This document shows positions 57,040-64,000 of a DNA stretch of 64,000 bases, piece by piece. The notes below the pieces were generated by a model. That model was not told where the DNA came from and searched no databases. It was given only the letters and a program-made list of their open reading frames with translations. A program made the position numbers and the translations under genes. Source of the stretch: Bradyrhizobium sp. PSBB068. GTDB taxonomy: Bacteria; Pseudomonadota; Alphaproteobacteria; Rhizobiales; Xanthobacteraceae. Location of the stretch: assembly GCA_016839165.1 (NCBI GenBank), contig CP069300.1, forward strand, positions 2,666,001-2,730,000, given 5' to 3'. How positions within the stretch are numbered: position 1 is the first letter of the stretch; every line of letters starts with the position of its first letter.

Positions 57040-57055
57040 AGCTTCCTTCTTTCAC

Positions 57056-57067
57056 GACCGATCGGTC
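57056..57067. promoter_or_regulatory. TetR-type operator in front of the EamA gene
   Basis: GACCGATCGGTC is a perfect 12-bp palindrome. It matches the site at 57735-57746 (GACTAATTGGTC) in nine of twelve positions, including both outer GAC/GTC halves. Confidence 0.6.
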
Positions 57068-57107
57068 TATATATCGGCGCGCCAATAAGAGGCGTCGATG
57101 TGTCGAC

Positions 57108-57722
57108 TTACCTGATGAAGCGCTCGAGAAAAGCGTCAACGGTGGCTTGCGAAATGATCCGTGTCGGCGCCGTTTTACCAACCACCCGCAGCCCCTCGAC
57201 GAAACAGACGAGAATTCGGGCGGCACTTGAAGGTTCGACGCCGTCGGCCAGCTTGCCCGCCATTTTTGCCCGGGAAAGCGCATCTGCCACCCTGGCCTCC
57301 ATGTCTCTGAAAAAGCCCGCGATGCGACGATCAACGTCGGCATCACGGCCAGCCAGTTCCATGGTGGTGGCTACCAACAGGCATCCGCGTCGGCCATTGG
57401 CACCGCTGTTGCGCTCGACATAGCCGGCAAGGTAGGCCCGCAGGCCGGCGACCGGCTCCCTGCGCGGGTCGAATTCGGCGTCCATCCGTGTCAGGGCATC
57501 GGCAATGTAGCGATCGAGCGCGCGCAGGAACAGCGAGTGCTTGTCGCCGAATGCGGCGTAGAGACTGCCGCGCGAGAGCTTCGTCGCACGAAGCAGGTCC
57601 GGCAGCGCCGTGGCGTGATAGCCGCGCGACCAGAACACATTCATTGCGCGTTCGACGGCGGCTTCGACGTCGAAACTCCGGGGGCGGCCACGGGGCGGCG
57701 GTACAGCGATCTGGCGGCTCAT
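57108..57722 (-). CDS. TetR-family transcriptional regulator
   Basis: 204 residues from ATG 57722 (MSRQIAVPPPRGRP). The helix-turn-helix is FWSRGYHATALPDLL, LSRGSLYAAFGDKHSLF, the usual TetR pattern with Tyr and Phe. The ligand domain has CLLVATTMELAG, as in the YxaF/LmrA-type proteins. It is encoded upstream of the EamA gene. A matching palindrome precedes both genes, so autorepression and repression of the transporter are expected. The inducer is unknown. Confidence 0.9.
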   Translation of the reverse strand: MSRQIAVPPPRGRPRSFDVEAAVERAMNVFWSRGYHATALPDLLRATKLSRGSLYAAFGDKHSLFLRALDRYIADALTRMDAEFDPRREPVAGLRAYLAGYVERNSGANGRRGCLLVATTMELAGRDADVDRRIAGFFRDMEARVADALSRAKMAGKLADGVEPSSAARILVCFVEGLRVVGKTAPTRIISQATVDAFLERFIR

Positions 57723-57734
57723 TGTTGATATATA

Positions 57735-57746
57735 GACTAATTGGTC
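57735..57746. promoter_or_regulatory. TetR-type operator in front of the regulator gene
   Basis: GACTAATTGGTC lies in a longer near-palindrome (TAGACTAATTGGTCTA) 13 bp upstream of the regulator start, overlapping the likely promoter. Confidence 0.55.
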
Positions 57747-57967
57747 TATAAATTGCAAGGGCGTTGCAAGAGGGAGAGCCCGGCCAACACGGTCACCAGC
57801 CCGGCCGCCTGCAGCTTGGCGCCGGCCGTATGTTCGCTCATGCGGACGACTACGTGAGCGCGACGCGGATCAACCCATTGCGATGCATGGCTGCATGGCA
57901 CGGCGGCTGATCGCGAGGACCCATGTCCGGTGATGAGCGTGCACCCGTGCGGGGGACCACTTGTGCT

Positions 57968-58516
57968 TCAATCGCGTACCGCTCGGTGCCACGCCCGAGC
58001 TTTTGCCGTCGTCTCCTCGACGAACGCGGTTTTTCCGTTTCGATATGCCCCGATGTCGTCCTTTGACGAAGCGGCAAGCTCGCGCTTGATATCTGCGTAG
58101 GCGCGGGCTGCCTCGGGGTGTGCGCGAAGATAGTCGCGAAACACCACCAGTGCCTCCCATCGCGGATGCGATAGCTCCATCACATGCATGTGGTGCGTCC
58201 AGGGACCTGGCGGCCCCTTGCGGAAGAACAACTCGCGGGGGAGCCATGACGCGTATTCCGGCATGCAGATATAGCCGAGTGCCTCGAGCGGTGTCATGCA
58301 GCGCTGCCGGGCCTGTTCAAGGTTAGGGACACCAACCAAGAGGTCGATGATCGGCTTCGACGGGAGGCCTGGAACGGCAGTGCTGCCGACATGCTCAATG
58401 GCCAACGCGAATGGCGCGAGTGCCTGCGCGATCCGCGCGCGCTCCTGCGCGAACAGTGCGGGCCAGCTGGGGTCATAGTCGGAGACGACGATCGACCCGG
58501 CGCCGTACTTCTCCAC
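57968..58516 (-). CDS. GrpB/UPF0157-family protein
   Basis: About 182 residues from GTG 58516, placed five bases after an AGGAGG; longer in-frame starts reach 58552. VVVSDYDPSWPALF-type N-terminus (here SIVVSDYDPSWPALF), IEHVGSTAVPGLPSKPIIDL and HMHVMELSHPRW are the GrpB nucleotidyltransferase-fold marks. The family is linked by homology to CoaE-associated domains but has no settled function. The gap to the TetR gene (57723-57967) contains no gene that I can support. Confidence 0.85.
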   Translation of the reverse strand: MEKYGAGSIVVSDYDPSWPALFAQERARIAQALAPFALAIEHVGSTAVPGLPSKPIIDLLVGVPNLEQARQRCMTPLEALGYICMPEYASWLPRELFFRKGPPGPWTHHMHVMELSHPRWEALVVFRDYLRAHPEAARAYADIKRELAASSKDDIGAYRNGKTAFVEETTAKARAWHRAVRD

Positions 58517-58574
58517 GCTCACCTCCTGATCGTCCTTCTCGCAGACTATCACCCGGGCGGCGGCGATGCTTCGC

Positions 58575-59171
58575 TCAGGACCCCTGCTTCACCTCGATGG
58601 GCTTCGTCGCGAACTGCGGAAATGTCTCGGCCACGACGGGGCCGTCCAGCCGCCACGAATAGCAGCCGCCGACGAAGAATGGCGGCTCGGTGGCATCGCG
58701 CTGATGATCGAGCGAGTCGCGGCCCTTCGGGTTCTTGCCTGCGGTCGCGGTCTGGAACAGCGTCGTCACCGCGGGACCCAGCAGCTCGGCGAGATGGGTG
58801 CAGGTCTCCAGTCTGCCGATCTTGCGGCGCACCAGCTCGCGCCAGCCCTTGCCTATGCGTTCGCCGACCAGCCGCTGCAAAATCCCTTCGACGTCGAGGC
58901 AGGACGGGTAGGGCGTCGAGGCCATATTGGTGCCGGTCTCACGGATCGTGAAACTGTCGTCGACCGCGAGACGCAGCCTGATGTCGTGCACGGGATCGTC
59001 GGGTTGTTGCAGGCCGCGATGCCTGTCCTGTCGTGCATAGGGCTTGGTGTCGACCAGCCGCGCCTCGACTTCCCACAGCCCGTCGTCGCGGAGATAGCCG
59101 AGACATTCGACGGAGCGGCGGTGCATCAGGCGGCGGGGCTTGCCGTCGGCGTTGGTATCAGGTGCGGACAT
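58575..59171 (-). CDS. DUF2889 protein
   Basis: 198 residues. Opening MHRRSVECLGYLRDDGLWEVEARLVD (in parts) and the later GCTHLAE-like LETCTHLAELLGP are the DUF2889 core, common in beta-oxidation gene clusters of proteobacteria and unassigned. A single-domain soluble protein. It lies next to the acyl-CoA ligase locus at 59278, on the same strand, which may reflect shared function. Confidence 0.75.
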   Translation of the reverse strand: MSAPDTNADGKPRRLMHRRSVECLGYLRDDGLWEVEARLVDTKPYARQDRHRGLQQPDDPVHDIRLRLAVDDSFTIRETGTNMASTPYPSCLDVEGILQRLVGERIGKGWRELVRRKIGRLETCTHLAELLGPAVTTLFQTATAGKNPKGRDSLDHQRDATEPPFFVGGCYSWRLDGPVVAETFPQFATKPIEVKQGS

Positions 59172-59277
59172 CGGAACTCGCTGGATTGGATCTAGAAACG
59201 ATCCAATCGGCCGCGTGCCTCGATGTCAACGCATGCTGTCGGCGCGGCCCTATGCAGTGCGTAGGGCGGGTCAGGCG

Positions 59278-60834
59278 TCAGCTCACCCGCCGCTCGCGGT
59301 TCTCCCAATACGGCTTGCGCAGCTCGCGCTTCAGGATCTTGCCGGCGCCGGAGAGCGGCAGCGCCGTTGCGGTGATGTCGACGCTACGCGGGCATTTGTA
59401 GCCGGCGATCAACGTGTGGCAGTGCGCCATCAGCTCTTCCGGCGTGGCGCTGGCGCCGCTCTTCATCACCACGACGGCGTGAACCTGCTCGCCCCAGCGC
59501 TCGCTCGGAATGCCGATCACGGCGCACTGCGCCACGCTCGGGTGCTGGGCGAGAGCGTTCTCGACTTCGGCCGAATAGACGTTCTCGCCGCCGGAGATGA
59601 TCATGTCCTTGACCCGGTCGACGACGTAAACGAAGCCGTCCGCATCCATGTAGCCGCCGTCCCCGGTGTGCATCCAGCCGTCGATCACGGCGCGCGCGGT
59701 CTCCTCCGGCCGTTCCCGATAGCCCATCATCACCATGTCACCGCGCACCGCGATCTCGCCGACGGTGCCCGTCGGCACGACCTTGTCCTCCGCATCGACG
59801 ATCTTGACCTCGGCGCCGAGCGTGGCACGGCCGGCGCCGCGATGCCGGCCCTTGGCGCGGCCGTCGCCGATATGCTCCTTCCAGTGCAGCAGGGTTGCGA
59901 TCGGCGACAGCTCGGTCATGCCGTAGGCTTGCGTGAACTCGACATGCGGCAACGCCTTCATCGCGCGCATCAGCACCGCGTCGCTGATCACCGAGGCGCC
60001 GTAGGCGATCCGCTTCAGCGACGACAGGTCGTAATTCGCGAGTGTCGGGTGATCGACGAACATCTGGATCATGGTCGGCACCAGCAGCACGTCGGTGACG
60101 CGCTCCTTCTGCACGGCAGCGGCGACGCCGTCGGGCGTAAAGCCCTGGATCACGACATTGGAGCCGCCCGACAACAGCACTGAATACATCGCCGCGCCGT
60201 TGGCGAGATGGAACATCGGCGCCGCGTGCAGGTAGATCGTGCTGCTGGGCCACAGGCCTTCGCCGAGGGCGTTGAGCGCATTGGCCATCAGGTTGCCGTG
60301 GCTCAGCATCACGCCCTTGGAGCGGCCGGTGGTGCCGCCGGTGTAGAAGATGCCGGCGAGATCGTCGCGGGTGCGCATCGCATCCGGAATCGGTTCGCTG
60401 CGCGTGATCAGCGTCTCATAGTTCTCCATGCCTTCAGGCGTTTCGCCCTCGTCGGCATAGATCAGCGTCAGACCGGGGATCGCGTCCGCGAGCGTCGCGC
60501 CGACCGCCGCGAACGCCTTGTCGACGAACAGGATCGTGGCGCGGCAGTCGCGCAGCGCGTCCTCGTTCTCGATCGGAGACCAGCGGATGTTGAGCGGCAC
60601 GATCACGGCGCCGGCCCAGCCGACTGCCAGATAGAGCTCGAGATAGCGGTCGGAGTTCAGCGACAGGATTGCGACGCGGTCGCCATTCGCTGCGCCGAGC
60701 GCGCGGATGCCGGAGGCGAGGCGGGCGACGCGGGTGCCGACCTCGCGCCAGTTGCGGCGTCGCTCACCGCAGACGACCGCGAGGCCGTTTGGATTGACCT
60801 GCAGCGCGCGCCGCAGCCCGTGTGTGATGTTCAC
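59278..60834 (-). CDS. Acyl-CoA synthetase (AMP-forming ligase)
   Basis: 518 residues from GTG 60834 with GGGAGAA upstream. The ATP/AMP loop is FYTGGTTGRSKGVMLSHGN, then GYRERPEETARAVIDGWMHTGDGGYMDADGF (in parts) and VDRVKDMIISGGENVYSAE. It activates fatty or aromatic acids to CoA thioesters via acyl-AMP. Its 5' end overlaps the TetR gene by 71 bp, on the same strand. The divergent plus-strand genes look like later steps of the same degradation route. Confidence 0.92.
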   Translation of the reverse strand: MNITHGLRRALQVNPNGLAVVCGERRRNWREVGTRVARLASGIRALGAANGDRVAILSLNSDRYLELYLAVGWAGAVIVPLNIRWSPIENEDALRDCRATILFVDKAFAAVGATLADAIPGLTLIYADEGETPEGMENYETLITRSEPIPDAMRTRDDLAGIFYTGGTTGRSKGVMLSHGNLMANALNALGEGLWPSSTIYLHAAPMFHLANGAAMYSVLLSGGSNVVIQGFTPDGVAAAVQKERVTDVLLVPTMIQMFVDHPTLANYDLSSLKRIAYGASVISDAVLMRAMKALPHVEFTQAYGMTELSPIATLLHWKEHIGDGRAKGRHRGAGRATLGAEVKIVDAEDKVVPTGTVGEIAVRGDMVMMGYRERPEETARAVIDGWMHTGDGGYMDADGFVYVVDRVKDMIISGGENVYSAEVENALAQHPSVAQCAVIGIPSERWGEQVHAVVVMKSGASATPEELMAHCHTLIAGYKCPRSVDITATALPLSGAGKILKRELRKPYWENRERRVS

Positions 60835-61561
60835 TCTGATTCTCCCTTGGTGTGTTTCCCTTGCGAGGCGGTTTGTCCGCCTTCTCTGCAGCCGGAACGG
60901 CTGCTTTCTGCGCTGTCTTGCGCGTTGCCGTCGTGGCAATCCCCTCGGTGAGGCGGATCGCGAATTCCTCGGCGACGGCGCGTCCGGTCATCGCGCCGCC
61001 GGGCTGGAACCAGTGTCCGATCCAGTTCAGCGAGCCCGCAATCGCGAACGCCGCGAGCTTCGGATCGCAGTGTTTCACCGAACCGTCCTCGACGCCACCA
61101 GCGATATAGTCGCGGAAGGCGCGATCGATCCGCCGCTTGGCGGTCTGCACGATCTTGCGGTTGTTCTCGCTGAGATCGCGGAGGTCGAACCTGACCAGGC
61201 TCTTGCCGTAGTCCTCGGTCATCAGCTCGGCATAGCGGACGATCAGCTTGCGCAGCTTGTCGAGCCCCGAGCCGCCGGCGGCCGAGGTCTCGGCGATGCA
61301 GTCGTCGACCAGCTCATTGCCGATCGACCAGCATTCGTAGAGGATCTCGTCCTTGCTGCGGAAGTAATTGTAGAGCGCCGGCTTGGTGATGTTGAGCCGT
61401 CTGGCGACCTCGTTCAGCGTGGCGCGATGGTAGCCCTGTTCCAGGAACAGCGCGACGGCCGTGCGCAGCACCGCCTCGCGCTTCTCATCGCGGGCGCGGC
61501 GCCGGCTCTCGAAGGGCAGCCAGGGGGACTGGCTGGAGGAGGGGATGTGACCGTCGTCCAT
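60764..61561 (-). CDS. TetR-family regulator of the acyl-CoA locus
   Basis: 265 residues from ATG 61561. HTH: LFLEQGYHRATLNEVARRL, NITKPALYNYFRSKDEIL. The ligand part is about 110 residues. A long Lys/Arg/Pro-rich tail (about 210-265) is encoded over the region that overlaps the ligase gene. The palindrome at 61619-61636 lies just upstream, between this gene and the thiolase operon. It most likely represses both directions until an acyl-CoA binds, as in FadR/PsrA-like TetR proteins. Confidence 0.9.
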   Translation of the reverse strand: MDDGHIPSSSQSPWLPFESRRRARDEKREAVLRTAVALFLEQGYHRATLNEVARRLNITKPALYNYFRSKDEILYECWSIGNELVDDCIAETSAAGGSGLDKLRKLIVRYAELMTEDYGKSLVRFDLRDLSENNRKIVQTAKRRIDRAFRDYIAGGVEDGSVKHCDPKLAAFAIAGSLNWIGHWFQPGGAMTGRAVAEEFAIRLTEGIATTATRKTAQKAAVPAAEKADKPPRKGNTPRENQSEHHTRAAARAAGQSKRPRGRLR

Positions 61562-61618
61562 CTCTTGAAGCCGGTGTCGTGAAGCCGATGCCGCATTGAC
61601 TTTGCGTGATGTCCCGTA

Positions 61619-61636
61619 TATTACCCATGGGTAATA
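61619..61636. promoter_or_regulatory. TetR operator, perfect 18-bp palindrome
   Basis: TATTACCCATGGGTAATA is a perfect palindrome; a half-site TGGGTAAT follows at 61647-61654. It lies between the divergent TetR-ligase and thiolase transcription units, 17 bp before the thiolase ribosome-binding site region. Confidence 0.75.
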
Positions 61637-61671
61637 AATAGTCCAGTGGGTAATTTTAGGGAGGACACGTG

Positions 61672-62856
61672 ATGGCGTCACGCACCTATGTTGCCGGGGT
61701 CGGCATGATCCCGTTCGTCAAGCCCGGCGCCAATGCGCCGTATCATGTGATGGGCGCCGAGGCCGCGAAGCTCGCGCTCGCCGACGCCGGCCTCGACTAC
61801 GGCAAGGTGCAGCAGGCGTATGTCGGCTACGTCTACGGCGACTCCACCTGCGGCCAGCGCGCGCTCTATCCGGTCGGCATGACCGGCATCCCGATCGTCA
61901 ACGTCAACAACAATTGCTCGACCGGCTCGACCGCGCTGTTCCTGGCGCGGCAGGCGATCGAGTCCGGTGCGGCCGATTGCGTGATGGCGCTCGGCTTCGA
62001 GCAGATGAAGCCCGGCGCGCTCGGCGCCGTGTTCACCGACCGCCCCAGCGCGTTCGACGATTTCGACGCTGCGGCCGACAGACTGGTCGATGCGCCCGGC
62101 GTGCCGCTGGCGCTGCGCTATTTCGGCGGCGCGGGTCTCAGCCACATGAAGAAATACGGCACGCCGCTCTCGGCGTTCGCGAAAGTCCGCGCCAAGGCGA
62201 GCCGCCATGCCAGGAACAATCCGCTGGCGTTGTTCCGCAAGGAGGTCACCGCCGACGACGTGATGAACGACCAGGTGATCTGGCCGGGCGTGATGACGCG
62301 GCTGATGGCATGCCCGCCGACCTGCGGCGGCGCCGCCGCGATCCTGGTCTCGGAGAAATTCGCCGACCAGCACGGCCTCAACAAGCAGGTGCGCATCGCG
62401 GCGCAGGCGATGACGACCGACACGCCGTCGACCTTCGGCGCCTCCGACATGATGCAGGTGGTCGGCTACGACATGGCGCGCGATGCCGCGAGTAAGGTCT
62501 ATGAAGCCGCCGGCATCGGACCTGCGGACCTCGACGTGGTCGAGCTGCACGACTGCTTCGCGCATAACGAGCTGATCACCTATGAAGGGCTCGGCCTGTG
62601 CGGCGAGGGCGAGGCCGCCAAGTTCATCGACGATGGCGACAACAGCTATGGCGGCCGGATCGTCACCAATCCGTCCGGCGGCCTGCTGTCGAAGGGCCAT
62701 CCGCTCGGCGCCACCGGGCTTGCGCAATGCTACGAGCTGACCCGGCAGCTGCGCGGCACCGCGGCGGCGACGCAGGTGGAGGGCGCGCGGCTCGGCCTGC
62801 AGCACAATCTCGGTCTCGGCGGCGCCTGCGTCGTCACGCTCTACGAACGTGCCTGA
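61672..62856 (+). CDS. Thiolase-family protein (SCP-x/lipid-transfer type)
   Basis: 394 residues from ATG 61672 with GGGAGGA at 61659-61665. NNNCSTGSTALF carries the thiolase Cys, LHDCFAHNEL and GHPLGATGLAQCYELTRQL the His and second Cys region. Proteins of this type are thiolases or the related aldolases of steroid and acyl side-chain breakdown. First gene of the plus-strand operon that continues with two MaoC-type genes and an SDR. Confidence 0.9.
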   Translation: MASRTYVAGVGMIPFVKPGANAPYHVMGAEAAKLALADAGLDYGKVQQAYVGYVYGDSTCGQRALYPVGMTGIPIVNVNNNCSTGSTALFLARQAIESGAADCVMALGFEQMKPGALGAVFTDRPSAFDDFDAAADRLVDAPGVPLALRYFGGAGLSHMKKYGTPLSAFAKVRAKASRHARNNPLALFRKEVTADDVMNDQVIWPGVMTRLMACPPTCGGAAAILVSEKFADQHGLNKQVRIAAQAMTTDTPSTFGASDMMQVVGYDMARDAASKVYEAAGIGPADLDVVELHDCFAHNELITYEGLGLCGEGEAAKFIDDGDNSYGGRIVTNPSGGLLSKGHPLGATGLAQCYELTRQLRGTAAATQVEGARLGLQHNLGLGGACVVTLYERA

Positions 62857-62864
62857 GGCCGCCC

Positions 62865-63296
62865 ATGGTCGATCAATCCGCCGTCGGGCGTGCATTCAAG
62901 CCGGTGACCGCGCGCGTCGAGCCGGGACGCCTGCGCTTCTTCCTCGATACGCTCGGCGAGACCAACCCGGTCTACCGTAATGGGGCGGCGGCGCCGGTGC
63001 CGCCGACCTATCTGTTCTGCCTCGAGATGATGGACGCGCCTGACCCGTTCGAGTTCCTGACCGCACTCGGCATCGATCTCGCCCGGGTGCTGCATGGCGA
63101 GCAGCGCTTCGATTATCACGCGCCCGTCGTGGTCGGCGACACCCTGACGTTCCGCCCAAGCGTCACGAGCGTGACCGACAAGAAGGGCGGGGCGATGACG
63201 CTGATCGTGGTCGATACACCGGTCACCAACCAGAACGGCGTCCATGTCGCCGATGTCTCGCGCACCATCGTGGTGCGCAATGCGAGGCCGTCATGA
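62865..63296 (+). CDS. MaoC-type FAS1-like dehydratase domain protein (non-catalytic half)
   Basis: 143 residues from ATG 62865. The hot-dog fold is seen from FFLDTLGETNPVY and PVPPTYLF, with HGEQRFDYHAPVVVGDTLT, the FAS1-like N-terminal dehydratase pattern. The catalytic Asp/His dyad of hydratases is not evident here, while the next gene has it. The two may form a heteromeric enoyl-CoA hydratase, as in the ChsH1/ChsH2 pair of steroid degradation. Eight bp after the thiolase stop. Confidence 0.85.
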   Translation: MVDQSAVGRAFKPVTARVEPGRLRFFLDTLGETNPVYRNGAAAPVPPTYLFCLEMMDAPDPFEFLTALGIDLARVLHGEQRFDYHAPVVVGDTLTFRPSVTSVTDKKGGAMTLIVVDTPVTNQNGVHVADVSRTIVVRNARPS

Positions 63297-63700
63297 GCAG
63301 CAGCGTTCCCGCGGTCGGCGATGTCATCGTCCACAAGGAGTTTCCGCCGATCACCCGGCATCGCCTCGCGCTGTATTGCGGCGCTTCCGGCGACCACAAC
63401 CCGATCCATGTCGACATCGACTTCGCCAAGGCGGCCGGGTTTCCCGACGTGTTCGCGCACGGCATGCTCGTGATGGGTTATCTCGGCCAGGCGCTGACCG
63501 ATGCGGTCGCCCCCTCGCGGATCCGCTCGTTCTCGACCCGCTTTGCCGCGATCACCCAGCTCGGCGCGCAGCTGACCTGCGAAGGCATGGTGACCGAGTT
63601 GATCGAGCAGGGCGGTGAGCAGCGCGCGAAACTCGCGCTCACCACCAAGGACCAGCACGGCGAGATCAAGCTCGCCGGCGAAGCGATCATCGCGCTTTAG
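63293..63700 (+). CDS. MaoC-family enoyl-CoA hydratase (catalytic half)
   Basis: 135 residues; ATG 63293 overlaps the previous stop by four bases. ASGDHNPIHVD with the following GFPDVFAHGML is the R-hydratase 2 motif carrying the catalytic Asp and His. It hydrates trans-2-enoyl-CoA to (R)-3-hydroxyacyl-CoA, probably with the preceding protein as partner. The SDR gene follows 8 bp later. Confidence 0.9.
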   Translation: MSSSVPAVGDVIVHKEFPPITRHRLALYCGASGDHNPIHVDIDFAKAAGFPDVFAHGMLVMGYLGQALTDAVAPSRIRSFSTRFAAITQLGAQLTCEGMVTELIEQGGEQRAKLALTTKDQHGEIKLAGEAIIAL

Positions 63701-63708
63701 GAGAGATC

Positions 63709-64000
63709 ATGTCGAAACTGCAAGGAAAGGTCGCGCTCGTCTCCGGCTCTGGCCGTGGCATCGGGCGGGCGATTGCGCTGAAGCTTGCGAGCGAGGGCGC
63801 GCGCGTCGTGGTCAATGACCTCGATGCCGAGCCGGGCAACGCGGTCGTCGCCGAGATCAAGGCCATGGGCGGCGAAGCGATCGCGGTCAATGGCAGCGTG
63901 ACCGAGGCCGGCTTCGCCGATCGTTTCGTAGGCCGCGCCATCGAGCAGTTCGGCGGCCTCGACATCATCGTCAACAATGCCGGCTACACCTGGGACTCGA
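63709..64000 (+). CDS. SDR-family dehydrogenase (5' part; runs out of window)
   Basis: 97 codons from ATG 63709, preceded by AGGAGAG. The cofactor loop SGSGRGIGRAIA, NDLDAEPG and the N-N-A-G motif (IIVNNAGYTWDS) show a classical SDR of the FabG/3-hydroxyacyl-CoA dehydrogenase type. Given its place after thiolase and hydratase genes, oxidation of a 3-hydroxyacyl-CoA is the likely step. The catalytic Tyr-X3-Lys lies beyond the window. Confidence 0.88.
   Translation, partial: MSKLQGKVALVSGSGRGIGRAIALKLASEGARVVVNDLDAEPGNAVVAEIKAMGGEAIAVNGSVTEAGFADRFVGRAIEQFGGLDIIVNNAGYTWDS

Noticed and set aside
57746..57841. 31-codon minus-strand frame (MSEHTAGAKLQAAG...) upstream of the TetR gene
   Set aside because: Begins like a membrane protein but ends inside the TetR operator; too short and without a recognisable family, perhaps a gene remnant.

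Overview
The window looks like a chromosomal segment of a Bradyrhizobium-type alphaproteobacterium (order Hyphomicrobiales, formerly Rhizobiales). The reasons are high GC, frequent GTG/TTG starts, a PleC/DivJ-like kinase and two perfect TTAA-N7-TTAA (CtrA-type) sites. Other pointers are a class II DAHP synthase, TakP-like TRAP binding proteins, DUF2865/DUF2889/DUF2934 proteins, and several short palindromic repeat families that I recognise from Bradyrhizobium and Rhodopseudomonas genomes. No rRNA, tRNA or CRISPR array was found.

Layout. 1-6.3 kb: the 5' part of a membrane histidine kinase, a lactate-permease-family transporter, a 3-hydroxyisobutyrate-dehydrogenase-like enzyme, a VOC protein and the Fe-S carrier ATPase Mrp. 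A diverged second copy of the mrp 3' end lies beyond a small helix-turn-helix gene. 6.5-9 kb: two tandem TRAP solute-binding proteins; the TRAP membrane subunits dctQ/dctM lie at 20-22 kb. 9-18.5 kb: three small secreted proteins, a complete heavy-metal-type RND efflux operon (outer-membrane factor, permease, adaptor) and a divergent two-component system. 18.5-28.5 kb: M20 peptidase, TRAP permease, moaA, a lipoprotein, gph, rpiA, a DUF2059 protein, glutathione reductase and a strongly structured gap.

28.5-32.4 kb is the most accessory-looking part: an orphan pstB, a cupin, an AT-richer pair of unknown genes (one with a HEPN-like RX4H motif) and dense repeats. 32.4-48.9 kb is mostly housekeeping: aroG (class II), dgkA, a sarcosine-oxidase-like flavoprotein, nadE, cysS-GNAT-cimA, a LOG-family protein, an Atm1-type ABC exporter, psd and pssA. 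49.0-50.6 kb holds an IS1182-family insertion sequence inserted in a repeat. 50.7-59.2 kb: RraA-like protein, TerC-family protein, a frameshifted membrane gene, SDR, MocR regulator with divergent cupin/AhpD-like genes, EamA transporter with a divergently controlled TetR regulator, GrpB and DUF2889 proteins. 59.3-64 kb: an acyl-CoA catabolic locus (ligase and TetR on the minus strand; thiolase, two MaoC-type proteins and an SDR on the plus strand) around a perfect 18-bp palindrome.

Several units look self-contained. The two-component genes sit back to back with the efflux operon and probably sense its substrate. Each TetR gene has a matching palindrome in front of its likely targets. psd and pssA are adjacent steps of phosphatidylethanolamine synthesis. 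The TRAP binding proteins and the distant TRAP permease may form one transporter. The best candidates for new biology are the mrp-end duplication around a small DNA-binding gene, the possible Cys-containing leader peptide before cysS, the HEPN-like gene pair, and the tandem repeat that carries the aroG stop and dgkA start.
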